Under the pieces are notes generated by a model. It did not search any database, was not told where the DNA came from, and saw only the letters and a program-made list of their open reading frames with translations. The position numbers and the translations under genes are program-made. From Paraspadella gotoi (taxonomy: Eukaryota > Chaetognatha): 64,000 nt of DNA. The DNA lies in contig CM119268.1 of the NCBI GenBank assembly GCA_051294375.1, forward strand, positions 23,794,773 through 23,858,772, read 5' to 3'. Shown here piece by piece: positions 46,000 through 56,900 of the stretch (the stretch's first letter is position 1; every line of letters begins with the position of its first letter).

Positions 46000-47130
46000 T
46001 GGAGCATGATAGCTGGTTTTAAAGGCGCGAAAGTGGCGATGTCTGTCCGAGCCACGTCCGGAATTTCAACGCAGTAGTTTTTGAGGGCCACATGGAGATG
46101 ACTCGGAAGGGGCCAAGGTACGGAGTAGTGAGGGTTGGTTGAACCCCAGACGCCGTTTGAACCAAGACGTGAGTCGCTTCTTTAAGGCTTCGGACGAATA
46201 CTGCTGGTGTGACGATGGGCAGAGGTCGGAAATAGGGCGTATCTTGCCTACTTCCAAATCGCACAATTCGCGATAAATTTTGACGTTGTGAATTTCCAAA
46301 ACTCAGGATCGTCTGTAGAGTTGAGGGAGAGGTCGCCAAGGGACCTGCCAAGGAGGCCTGTATCGCCGAATACCAGAATCAGCAGGGGAAGCTCGATGTC
46401 CGAGTTTGAGGTCTTGTAGTCGAGCGCCAGAAGGGCCTGCAGGAAGGCGCCAATAACCATACGTCACGCGCTTCATTTGCAGAGGGCGACTAAAGCCTCT
46501 TTAAGGACGTCGATGCATTATCGCTCTAATTAACCAAGGCCGTTTGCCCTCTGGATGGTAGGGCGGGCGGTTGAGTTTAACGATTCCCCACATGTTCCAT
46601 CATCTTGTTTCCAACAAACTGTTGACGTGAAAATTGTGAGCCTCTGTCTGTATTGCTTATAGTGCGATGCGGAATGCCGTAGGTGAGACCCCACCACTGG
46701 TGCAAAAGGAATCGATCACCGTTTGAGCAGCAAATGTCCTATGGAAAGCTGCTGAGCCACCTTGAAAATTCTTATCAACTTAGGTTTAATAGGTACGCGA
46801 TCACATCTTGAAAATGGAACCGTGACCATGTCACACGATGGAGGTGGGAAATCGGCGAGTCCAGGAAACCTTAAATTCGCCGATTGCAGGGACTGTGGTT
46901 TGGTTACTTTCGGGCATGTTACAGTCCAAGGCATTCCGGCACTTGGAAAGGCGTCTTCCCGCACTGATGGCCAAACAAATTTTCCGTGATTTTTGCCTAC
47001 GAGGTTCGGCTCGACTCCGGGTGGACCAAGACCATGAATGCATCAAAGATTTTTCTCGCCCACGTTTGACAAGGAAAAAGGCGAGCGGGACCCGTGCTAC
47101 ATCGACATAAGCTCTTGCTCGCCACCATAG
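46000..47130 (-). pseudogene. Element 2 integrase remnant
   Basis: Minus-strand patches: IHGLG.PGVE of the zinc-binding domain near 47030-47070, a NQTTVPAIGEFKV segment after the CxxC position near 46870-46930, and the C-terminal GPF module (ATHVLVQTASGVQPTLTTPYLGPFRVI) at about 46095-46190. The catalytic core between them is degraded and shifted in frame. Inactive. Confidence 0.75.
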
Positions 47131-48890
47131 AAACCTTCTAATCGAAGACCAGGAATTCTTCGTCGGAACTAATGTTTTGAAAATCGGCAGTCCAGAGGCT
47201 GATCCTTTGCATTCTCCTCAAGATTAATCTTGGATCCAACTAAAGAGATGGACGTGATTAAAACTTCTATTTTCTGGCTGGGATTGCTTGGTGATGGTGC
47301 AAAACATATTGTGGAGGTTTGGGGATTTTCGGCCGGGATGGGATGACAAGGAACAGGGCCATCAGCCCCATACAAAAGAACCCATTTGATTTTCCTCTAT
47401 ATATCCACGTCCCGTCGTGAATTCACCCGCGATGCCTGCTAATTGATAAGATTTTGTCTTTTCAGTATTGTGGCTCTGATTTTTTTGGCGATTGCTGGAA
47501 TCACTTTGTGATCAGTATAGTAATGTAAAGATTTCGCCCTTCTAGTGAATGATTTGAAATGACGGATCCGCGTCGAAATGGCCGCAGAAAAGTTCGCACG
47601 ATCAAAGGAGGCAGTTCCTCTGATTTGGTTGCAGACTTGCCAGTAGAAGGCAAGCGACGTTCCCAACCGCTGGGTCCTCGCTGTTCTAAAACAGCTCCAA
47701 TGGCGTAATTGAGGCATCGCGTGGTCAGGGCACAGCAGAGGCATTCAGCCACGAAGGGTGGTAAGCATTGTGGCGAACGCCACGGCCTTCTTCACGCCTC
47801 ACAAAGAGTTTTGACATTTGTCCAAACAGCTCTTTGAGTTTTCCTTAAGCGGCTTCAAAAGGTGGAAGAGGTGAGAGGCGGCCTTAGGAATAAATCTCCG
47901 GTAGATAATTAATCATGACCGAGAAACACTTTTTGGGATTTCCTTCACCGTGTCGTGTTTTCGTCTCTTGATAGGCTTTCACTCTTTCTTGTAAAGGGTG
48001 TGATTTCCATCTTGTTTCACCTTGTATCTCAAAGAAATTCTAGCTCAGACTTGCCCCAAGACCACTTTTTCCTTCATTTATCAAGAGGCCGTTGTTGGGC
48101 TGAGAGAATTTTTTGAAAACCTGTTCCAGAGGTCCTCGTGATAGCCATGGCTGCTAAATGCAGGTTTCGGAGGCAACCAAAATGTCGTCGATATAGACCA
48201 TATACATGGACTCCATACATCTCGTCCCAGAGGCGTGAAAGTTCTTAGGCCATCCGCCATGTTTTTTTAAGCCAAATGGGACGTGCGGGAAAAAACAACC
48301 AATACCCAACATGGCCGCAACATGACGCCGGTTTCTGGGTACACATCTTTCCTTCGTCCAACGGATTTGAATGGTACCACTTTCATGCAAGTCTATCTTG
48401 AGCTAACAGCTTCCTTGCCAGCCAAATCGCCGTAAATGGTCAGCTGCTTTTCACTGGTATTTGTCCATCCACTGTCTGGCAGTTAAGCCGACGGTAATCT
48501 CACCAACATACGCGATAGCCCCAGTGTCCAGTCTTATTGTTAACAACAAGGATGGCGAACGCCCACATCGCTTTTGGCTCGGAGCGTGCATACCCCACGC
48601 CAGACTTGCAGAGTTTATCAAGTTTCTTTTCGGCCCACTGCGGTTTCTCTGGATTAGCGGCGGGCGCGCTCTGGGACAGGTTGGCCCGTCGTCACGAATA
48701 TATTACGAACCCGTGTTTCTGGCTCTTTTGCTCGTCGAAAGTGGGGTTTGTAAGATCAGGGAACTTCCTCATACGTAATCAGCGCGATGGAAAGGAAGTT
48801 ATTCAGCAAGTAGCTGGACATAGTTGACATTGCCTGGGGCGTTTGAATCCTCATCCACGGAGGCTCAAATGGTTGAAAAATCGTTCAAAT
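47131..48890 (-). pseudogene. Element 2 reverse transcriptase and RNase H remnant
   Basis: The polymerase box VYIDDILVAS has YIDD codons at 48184-48195, preceded by FPHVPFGLKK. RNase H patches AIGAVLEQRGPSGWE (about 47660-47710) and LHYYTDHKVIPAI (about 47490-47530) survive. Intervening parts are in other frames. Ile replaces the more usual Leu or Met after the Tyr of the YxDD box, as in some retroelements. Confidence 0.85.
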
Positions 48891-50772
48891 AGATGACACT
48901 ATCAGAACCGCCACAACTTCGTTATGAGATTTGTTGCAGAGATAAGTATCAGCTAAAAATCGTGCGGCCGAGAATTTAGACTGGGCGTGTATGAGTTTAC
49001 ATCAGCAATAATGAAAAGGGAAGGAATATTTTCTCTTCCTAAATTAACCTCGAATGGTTATTTGGCCAAAACATTTAACTAGAAGTGCCATTGGCGGCGA
49101 CGAAGAAGAAGTAGTGAGAGGGGAAAGAGAGCGCTGCTCGGAGTTGGGGGAAGATTGACAGAAGGGCGCCGCTGTCAATCAACCACGCGGCGCCGTGTTG
49201 ACTGCATCGTGGACATAGAGCAGGTTTTCCCCAACTCTTCTTGGCCGGGAACGCGTATCACTCCGTCTCGCCGCCTTACCGTTTCCCCGTCTTCTGAAAG
49301 AGGGCAATCGGAGTGCATCTCTTTGCATCAGGGCCATAATTACATGGGAGGGAGCAGAGTTTCCAGCGTTTTGATTCCTGACTGGGCTGGAGTTGAAGCT
49401 TTTCTGAATTCTGAGGCCTGCTTTGGATTTCTGAAGCTTTTAAATCGTGGAATGGAGGAACATTGGAAATTGTTTCTTCCTTTTCTTGAATGGCGTTGAC
49501 GTCATAATTTTCCTCAGCATCTTCATCGTGAAGTTTCCGTTGACTTCATTGAGATCTGTGGAGCTGCGAGGCGTGGAGACGGCCTTTGTGGATCAAATAC
49601 CGACTGCAATCCTCGCCGGGTTTTTGAATCAGCAATCAGCGACTTTGTCGTTATGGCACGCTGAATCTCTTGTGGAAGTCTCGTACCATATAGTTTCCTT
49701 GAGATATATCGTCAACGGAACGTTTCCGCCGCTCTCTCCGGTCAGTTTTCGCTAAAAGTTGTAGATGGGCGACACGCGTACACGGCGGATTCCTTCGACT
49801 AAGAGAGGCCGCTTTTCTGAGCTTTTGGTGCGCGCCGATATTTCCGTCTGGAGAATAAATCGAGAAATTACCAATCCACTTTCCTCAGCCTGTAGGATTC
49901 CAATAGAAGAGAAAAGCAATTACTCTCCGGATTGAAGATCGACTTTAAATTTAGATCGAGATGCCGAAATTATTTTTGGTTTGTATATTCACTCGGCGTA
50001 AAAATGCCGCTTCCATTCCGCTTAACCAAGATCTCGACGTTCTGAGGCACAAATCGGGAATCTACGGTTTTCCACTGCTGCTCCGCTGCTGCTGCACTGG
50101 CGTTGCCAACTCTGATTGCGACTGTTGCTGCTGTGAAGGGGCGGCCAGCACAGCGGCGGCGACCAGTCTGTGCCAAAACGCTCTCTGAGTTTCTCCCCTC
50201 CAATAGCAAAACTAGGTTCCGAGTTGGTAGCGGAGGTAGAATTCTCTCAGAGGCAGGGGAAAGTGAGCGTAGGAAACTGGGAAGAAAGGCCGAACCCGCG
50301 AGAGCGTTGGGAAATGGCGGGTCCTCAATACCGGGCCGCGCCAAAACGGGAGTTGAATTGAGAGAGCGCAAAAGATCGGAGTCACTGGCCCCTATCTGCG
50401 CCGTCCATGAGACGTCAGGGAACGAAGACAAGGCGGAACGATACGAGGGTGCGTCGCGGCAATCCTAACGCCGCGTTGGGGTCGAGGATCTGAGTTTTTG
50501 TACCCCGAGCAGAATTAAAAGGCACTGCGTTGTTCTGAGTCGCCGGCTCGTCGCGCGGAATGAAAGGAGAGGGTGAGGGGAGAAAAAGGATTGTGTGAGA
50601 AAGGGCGATTTTCGCCTAATTCAACACTCGCCGTCGCCCTCAACTGTAGAACCATGAGTTTGCCTTCTTGCTTCATTGAAATTGCCTTGAAAGTTCATCT
50701 TGGTTTTGTTATAAACAGAACTAAGGCCGGTTCAAAAGGTTGCAGAACTGTTCGTAGGAGGACTCACGCAGG
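48891..50772 (-). pseudogene. Element 2 protease, gag and leader remnant
   Basis: Codons for WLIDSGAL (DSG at 49168-49176) mark an aspartic protease active site of normal type. Upstream, 49970-50431 is open for 153 codons with an Ala-rich segment and probably derives from gag. About 50480-50772 is leader sequence next to the 5' LTR. The frames do not connect. Confidence 0.6.
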
Positions 50773-51075
50773 TGTGGATAAAAGCAGGTTGCCGAATTTA
50801 GTAAATAAATGCTTATAATGCTTATGAGAAATAAGAACAATTAGGATCAGATAAATTCACAGAATTTATAATCAGATTAAAACAAGGACACAGAGAAAAA
50901 AACGGTACCATCTAGTCACCAGGCGCAAGATCTAATGACTTGAATCCAAGCTTTATTTACCTTTAACTTCTCTTCTTTAACAACGTTGTTACATTATTAT
51001 AGAGGGCAGATAAGTAAAACAAAAGATACTAGTATAAGAAATATTATTATAAATAATTGTCAATGAGATAACACA
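50773..51075 (-). repeat. 5' LTR of gypsy element 2
   Basis: TG...CA-bounded partner of 44661-44978, about 15 bases shorter because of small indels. Confidence 0.8.
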
Positions 51076-51079
51076 GCAT

Positions 51080-51240
51080 ATATATTCTATATATTATATA
51101 TTTGATACACAGGTACTCAGGGAGTGAATAAACGAGGGACATGATAGCTTATTTATTAAATGAATGAGAAATGTCATATTGGTTATACCAATTTCATTTT
51201 ATATTATATTATATTAAATAATGAAAAAATTAAACGAGGA
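51080..51240 (-). repeat. Repeat family C, inverted fragment
   Basis: 'gatagcttatttattaaatgaat' and 'ggttataccaatttcat' match the reverse complement of about 5240-5320. It directly follows the 5' LTR of element 2, so element 2, like element 1, lies against a copy of repeat C. Confidence 0.65.
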
Positions 51241-51809
51241 TAAATATATAAAAAAAACAGTTTGTGATTGTTTACGAAATTTGTATGACCGATATAAAAA
51301 TTGTTCATTCCTTTACAAAATTCGATATCTTGTCATTGCAAGCTCTCAATCTGGACTCGTCTATTTTAATCACTCCCAAAGTACCTGACCTCCCTATCAC
51401 CGAAATGATATAATAATATTTCAATAGTATAAAATCTCCTTTCCTTTTAATTTTTGTACTCCTGCATTGAAATGAAATGGAAAAAAAGAAAGAAAAGAAA
51501 GAATTCTCTTTTACTTTTATTCTTTTTCTTATTTTTCTCTTTTTTCTTTTCTCATTTTCGGGATCAAAAGGACAACGAAAATAAGATCGGTTCATCCAAT
51601 ATGTTTCGCCGCAGTGACTCTATTCTCACGTGTATTTCTCGTGACGTGACATGACATGACATGACTACAATAACTTTTTTATTCTGAATCGCTTTTATTA
51701 TTTAGGCGGCGTTAGCAGTCACTAAAAGTTAAATTTTAGGATTTTTACCCTTTTAACAAATGAGCAGCTAACTATGGACAAGAGAAATGAGCATTTTCAA
51801 CGTAAGTGG
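51241..51809. other. No gene recognised
   Basis: AT-rich. A minus-strand open frame at 51305-51595 (96 codons, Lys/Arg/Phe-rich) spans a purine-rich run and has no domain. A short (TGACA)n lies at about 51638-51664. Confidence 0.45.
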
Positions 51810-51893
51810 GACAGACCGACCGACAGACATACCGACCGACCGACAGACCGACGGACAGACATACCGACCGACCGACAGACCGACCGAAAAGTG
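51810..51893. repeat. (GACC/GACA)n microsatellite
   Basis: 'gaccgaccgacagac' units in higher-order blocks separated by 'ataccgacc'. Confidence 0.95.
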
Positions 51894-52034
51894 ACTTATA
51901 GGGTTGCTCCGCGATCACTCACGGCGAAACTAAAAAGGAAAACAGTAAAAGATAGAAAAGAAAAGAAAGTAAAAAAACAGATAACAGAAAAGATAGTAAA
52001 AAAAAACTAAAGGAAATAAACAAAAGAGAAGCAG

Positions 52035-52162
52035 CTTCTACGCCTTTCGTCTTCGCATTTCGTCTTCGCCTTTCGTCTTCGCCTTTCGTCTTCGCCTTTC
52101 GTCTTCGCCTTTAGTCTTCGACTTTCGTCTTCGCCTTTCGTCTTCGCCTTTCGCCTTTCGTA
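52035..52162. repeat. Minisatellite, 12-bp unit 'cgcctttcgtct'
   Basis: About 10 copies of 'tcgcctttcgtct', with occasional 'tttagt' or 'gactt' variants. Confidence 0.9.
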
Positions 52163-52516
52163 AAAGATAACTCGTGGTTGACGTCGAAAAGAGATTAACG
52201 GATGGATGCGCGCTTCCTCATAGCATTGGTCTGCTTGATTGATTGATTGATTGAGTGATTAATTAACACATAAAATGATTCATATATTGATCTATATGAT
52301 TGACCGGCTCTTTTTAAGCTTCATTAATTCATTCAACCATTTTTTTTATTGTTTCATCTTTTCATTTCTAAGTTAACTCCTAAGTACTGATGACATACCG
52401 TTGTACCCGAGGACGCGCTGTCCCATTTTATTTTTTTAAGTTGACTAAAAATAAATCTAATTAATGTTCATAATTATATTAATACTTATATTATTAAATT
52501 CATATCTTGATTTCAG

Positions 52517-52568
52517 GTTTGCGTCTTTCAGGCCGTCATCCCAGAACCGCTAGAGACTTTGAGTGGAT
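52517..52568 (+). CDS. Candidate exon 1 of an unknown small gene
   Basis: It is bordered by an acceptor (tatcttgatttcag|G; an alternative acceptor follows 15 bases later at 'gtctttcag|GCC') and a strong donor (GGAT|GTAAGT at 52568/52569). Two frames stay open across it and the following exon. One gives VCVFQAVIPEPLETLSG; the other gives a basic peptide. An ATG frame with a short hydrophobic start (MDARFLIALVCLID) lies upstream at about 52202 but is not clearly linked by splice sites. Confidence 0.35.
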
Positions 52569-52638
52569 GTAAGTCAATAATTTTGTCTTAAACAAAATAA
52601 AATATATTTAATAAACTTAATTTTTTTACAATAAAAAG

Positions 52639-52712
52639 TGACGATAGAGGAAACGCAAATTTTGATGCAATTGATTCAAAGATTTCTCAATGAGGAACAA
52701 GAAGAAGAAAAG
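52639..52712 (+). CDS. Candidate exon 2 of an unknown small gene
   Basis: 74 bases between acceptor 'ttttttacaataaaaag|TG' and donor 'AAAAG|GTAATT', 70 bases after the previous candidate exon. Joined in one phase, the frame is open to a codon boundary at the donor (residues LTIEETQILMQLIQRF then an acidic end), an amphipathic helix. A second phase is also open until TGA near 52692. A third splice acceptor (ttattttag|ATCC near 52765) follows but leads into repeat sequence, so the gene may be truncated. Confidence 0.35.
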
Positions 52713-52794
52713 GTAATTGCAATATGGCTCTCTTATCCAGGAGCACCCCAATTTCATTATTTTAGATCCTGGGTACAATTTTTATTTTAATATT

Positions 52795-53173
52795 TAATTA
52801 TAATCTAACCTAATCCTAATTCTAATCATTAACCTAATCCTTAACCTTAATCCTTAACCTTAACCATAATCCTTAACCATATTCCCTAACCCTACCCTAA
52901 TCCTAATCCTTAACCTAATCCTAATCCTTAAGCTAATCCTTAACCTTAATCCTTAATCTTATCCTTAATCTAAATCCTTAACCCTATTCCCTAACCCTAC
53001 CCTAATCTTAATCCTTAACCTACTCCTTAACTTTAATCAGTAATCCTTAATCTTAATCTTAATCCTTAACCCTATTCCCTAGGGTTAACCCTTAACCCTA
53101 CCTTAATCTGTAACCTAATCCTTAACCTTAATCTTTAATCCTTAATCTTAACCTTAATCCTTAATCTTAACCT
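52795..53173. repeat. Degenerate CCTTAA-like tract, left of gypsy element 3
   Basis: Words 'aatccttaacctt', 'accctattccctaaccc' and 'cctaatcctaatcc' repeat without fixed period. It is continued by 59665-59885 on the other side of element 3, so the retrotransposon sits inside this tract. Confidence 0.85.
53170..53173. repeat. Left target site duplication of element 3, ACCT
   Basis: The four bases ACCT before the LTR equal 59665-59668 after the other LTR. Because the host tract is itself rich in ACCT, the match alone is weak; the TG...CA ends make it credible. Confidence 0.65.
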
Positions 53174-53678
53174 TGTGGCAAGGCCCACGAGTTATGCCAC
53201 AGCGTGACGGGGTGGGCGTGACAACACGAGTGTCACGTACTAAGACGATTATTATGAGTAATGACGTCGCAGGGAAAATGTGTCACGTGATGAATAATTA
53301 ATTGTTTTTGATAACTCATTAATGTATTCTATACATTTGTTTGTGATAAAATAAAACGAAGGAATATCATAGTAAATGATAAGAGCATAGTTTATTTCAT
53401 GAGTTAAAATCCAGACTGAATTTGATTCAGTAAACAATCAATAAAGAAGAGTATCAAATAACAAAAGGTTTAAACCATATTGACATCTACTGGAGATTGA
53501 GGTAAAACAAAAGATTCAGCTTTTGTTAAAGTTATAACAAGGATATTTGTTCAAAAGATTTTATGGTTGTCTGGATGCTGAGAGTTGTAACTCTAGACAT
53601 TCCAGAGCTCGAGTCCGGGTTCGATCCCGGAGGCGGAATATATTTTCATAATTGGAATAAACTACTCAATTAACTACA
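53174..53678 (-). repeat. 3' LTR of element 3
   Basis: Coding-strand ends are TGTAGTTAATTG and TTGCCACA. It contains a CACGTG palindrome (53284-53289) and a TGACGTC word (53262-53268) near its coding-strand 3' end, possible transcription-factor sites, and AATAAA on the minus strand (53391-53396). A plus-strand tRNA-like segment with a B box lies at about 53560-53638. Confidence 0.95.
53560..53638 (+). other. tRNA-like segment in 3' LTR, antisense to the element
   Basis: 'GGTTCGATCCC' fits the Pol III B-box consensus GGTTCGAnTCC and forms a 6-bp T-arm (TCCGGG/CCCGGA) with a 6-base loop. The A-box part reads 'GATGCTGAGAG' in this copy and 'TGGCTGAGAG' in the other LTR. An acceptor stem does not form, so this is not a tRNA gene. 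Confidence 0.6.
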
Positions 53679-53974
53679 CGCCCCCTTCTTGAAATATAAC
53701 GCTTTATATATCAATAACCAAAATTTAAAAAATAAAATTATTGTCGTCTTGAGTGTGTATGAATGTGTGGAATAATATTCTTCATTAAAATCATTGTAAA
53801 CGGGTATAAGAAATCTTTCAAAATAGACATCGATTGACTTTGACTCAGAAATTTCCAAAATATCAAAATATTTAAAATTTCGAAAAATAGAATGACAAAT
53901 CCAAAATACTATTTACTATTTACAATAACTACATGTCGAAGTCAGTGGCCGGAGTCTCGATGACGGATGGTGGA
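53679..53974 (-). other. Element 3, 3' untranslated region and purine tract
   Basis: About 300 bases between the pol stop and the 3' LTR. The purine run next to the LTR suits a second-strand primer. No env-like frame is present. Confidence 0.7.
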
Positions 53975-56900
53975 TCAAGATGGAGGAAGCTGGCTCCGGT
54001 CACTGATCAGGCTTGTAGAAAGGTTTTTTTGTTTTTCGTTCTCGTTCATTTGTCTCGAAAGCATTTCTTTGAGTACAATTGCATAAGTTGGACGATTGTA
54101 AAGTTTTTTGCTTGAGAAATTCTCTGCCGTTGGCTTCGAAAACCGCTCGCACGTTGGCTCATTCATTTCGCGGTTGTTGTTGTTGTTATTTTCCTTTCGC
54201 TCGATTTGCGGAGGAGTCGTCTGACGTGGAGGGCTGGGAGAATACGAAGCCGGCTGCAAAAAACGTAAAGGGGATGATATTGGGTCGGGGAGAGAGTGGG
54301 GTTGCTGGGGTGAGGTCAGGGAGGTGATAGGAGGAGGAGGAGAAGGAGGAGGAGAAGGCGGCGGAGGCGCTGCGCGTTTAGTTTTCGAGCGTGTAATTCG
54401 ATCGGATGGCGCTGGCTGTCTTGTTCTAACGCCTGGTCGTCGGCCAGGTCTTCTTTCCTGTCGAAGGTCGTTCTCCTCGATCTCCAAGTCCTCGTCACTT
54501 ACCCAGGCGGGTTTTACCCGTGCTATATTGACGATTTGGCGACCTGTACTTGGGATTTCAATTGTCATATTTAATCCATTGCGATTAATAACTCTGTAAG
54601 GTCCTTCGTACGGAGGTTCTAACATAGGTTGTACGCCTGCTCGCCTGATGAAGACGTATTTGGCGGATTCCAAGTTGGCGGGGAGGTGCACGTTAGGTTG
54701 CTGGTGGGCCGATGTCGACGTTGGCTGAAGTCTCGCTACTTCGACTCTTAATCTGGATAGTTGTCGTCGTCGTTGTTGACTTAGTTCGTTGTCGTCAACT
54801 TGAGGGTTACCAATGATGCTTCCAGGCACACTCAGGCCTTCGCCGAAGACGAGATCGGCTGCGGATGCTCCGACGTCCTCCTTTATGGTCGTACGTATTG
54901 CTAATAGCGTTAGTGGTAATTTCCAGTACCACTTCTCTTTTTCGTTTTTCGCTAAGGCTATTAATGACTCTTTCAACCTTCTGTGGAACCTCTCTACTAA
55001 ACCATTCGCTTGTGGATGGTAAGATGTTGTCATTTGGTGTTTGATGCCCCATGACTTGGTCAACTGGCGCCACAATGCCGAGTTAAACTGGCTGCCTCGG
55101 TCAGTAGTTATAATCGATGGAGTCCCGAATATGCTAATCCAGTGTAAGCTGAGTGCATCTATTATTGTTGGCGTCAGTGTGTCATGAATTGGGATCGCTG
55201 TAGGCCATCTGGAAAACCTGTCTACGATTGTTAGCAAATGAGCGAATCCATTGGATTTCGGCATCTTTACCAAATCTAAGTTTAGGTGTTGGAATCGACG
55301 AGGTGGGATTTTAAAATCGCCGATTTGTGGAACCACGTGTCGAGTTATTTTTGCCCTTTGGCAATCTATACAATCTCTAGCCCAGCGAGTTATATCTTGA
55401 CGCATGTTCGTCCATACAAATTTCGAAGAGATAGCCTTTCGCGTGGCCTCGACTCCAGGATGGCCGAGGCCATGAATTATCTCGAAGATTTTTCTTCGCC
55501 AAGACGCGGGGACAAACGGCCGAGCTGGGCCGTTCGAAATGTCGGTCAAAAGATCCTGATCTCCTATTTTGATTTTTCGAAAGGTTAGTCCTGTTCTCGC
55601 GTCCTCTGAAATTCGTTGAAAGTCTGGGTCGAGCGATTGTTCCCGAGCCATCTGCTCAAAATCCACTTCGAAACTTGTTAATGAAGCGATTACTGCGTTT
55701 ACATCTTCCAGGCGATTTGGTTTGATGTTTGTCTTGTCTCGTGAGTCGTTCTGTCTTTCGTCGGTTTGTTTTTGTGATTCAGTTGACGTTTTAACTGATG
55801 ACGTCGATGACGACGACGTCGTTGACGACGATGAGGACGACGATAATGGAGACGCTATCGCTGAGACTGTTGACGTTGACGTGGACGACGACGACGACGA
55901 TAATGCGGACGATGTCGATGCTGGCGTCGTGGGAGTTGTTGACGTCGTTGTCGGTGACGAAAGTGACGACGATAATGCGGACAATGATGTCGACGCAGGC
56001 GTCGTCGATGGTTTCGATGTTTTTGTCGACGATGGGAGTGACGACGCTGATGATGACGATGGAGTTGACGTTTCTGCTGCGTTTGGTCTGGATAACGCGT
56101 CTGCTACCACGTTTGCCTTTCCCTTTAGGTAGCGTATATCCGTGGTAAATTCGGCTATCACTGATAGCTGATACGATTGTCTTATCGTTTGTGGCTCTGC
56201 CTTTTTCCGGATCGCAGAGACGAGGCTCTGGTGGTCAGTATATAACGTGAAGGCCCTGCCTTCGATCCAGTGGCGGAAATGGCGTACTGCCCTAAATGCT
56301 CCATACAGTTCCCTATCGAAAGGGGGCCAGAGTCTCTGGTTTTTTGCCAGCTTTGCAGAAAAGAATGCTAGCGGCTCCCACCCTTTCGGTCCACGTTGCT
56401 CGAGGACCGCGCCAACGGCGTGGTCAGATGCGTCGGTTGTTACGCACAATTGAGCGCCTGTCCTGGGATGATGAAGCTGGGCTGCCGATATCAAACCTTC
56501 CTTTATCGCTTCGAAAGATTTTTCGCAGTCGTCAGTCCATGTTAACGATTTCGGCTTTCCGCTGAGTGCCTCGTAAAGTGGAGCGCAGCGATGGGCGACT
56601 TTAGGGATGAAACGCCTGTAGTAGTTTATCATCCCTAAAAATCGCTGCAACTCCTTGATTGAAGTTGGGCGCGTCGTTTCTCTCAACGTTTGGACGCGTT
56701 CGGGTAGAGGGCGGACTCCATTCTTATCGACTAAAAAGCCGAGGAATTCAAGTGAGTCTTGTCCTAATAAACACTTTTTTGTGTTTACCACAAGTCCATT
56801 TTCGTCGAGAGCCTTGAAAACCCTTTCCAAGTCTTGGAAGTGCTCCTCGGGCGTTGATGATGCTACCAAGATATCATCGAGGTACACAAAGGTATGCGGG

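Larger units (their letters stand above)
44661..51075 (-). mobile_element. Ty3/gypsy-like LTR retrotransposon, element 2 (decayed)
   Basis: An element of about 6.4 kb read on the minus strand, with LTRs at 44661-44978 and 50773-51075 and gag, protease, RT, RNase H and integrase landmarks in the expected order. The coding region is split into many frames, with stops and indels. The protease (WLIDSGAL) and RNase H (AIGAVLEQRGPSGWE) boxes closely resemble element 3, so both belong to one lineage. No target duplication was recognised. Its total length is close to that of element 3. Confidence 0.85.

Noticed and set aside
52795-53173. True interstitial telomere array
   Set aside because: The words vary in length and order and never form an exact array, so a telomeric origin is only a resemblance.
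53560-53638. Functional tRNA gene
   Set aside because: T-arm loop is one base short, no acceptor stem forms and no proper anticodon loop is seen; it is tRNA-like only.
55722-56148. Plus-strand frames rich in Asp/Val or Thr/Met opposite the pol linker
   Set aside because: They are antisense shadows of the Ser/Thr linker in pol; the pol frame explains the sequence.
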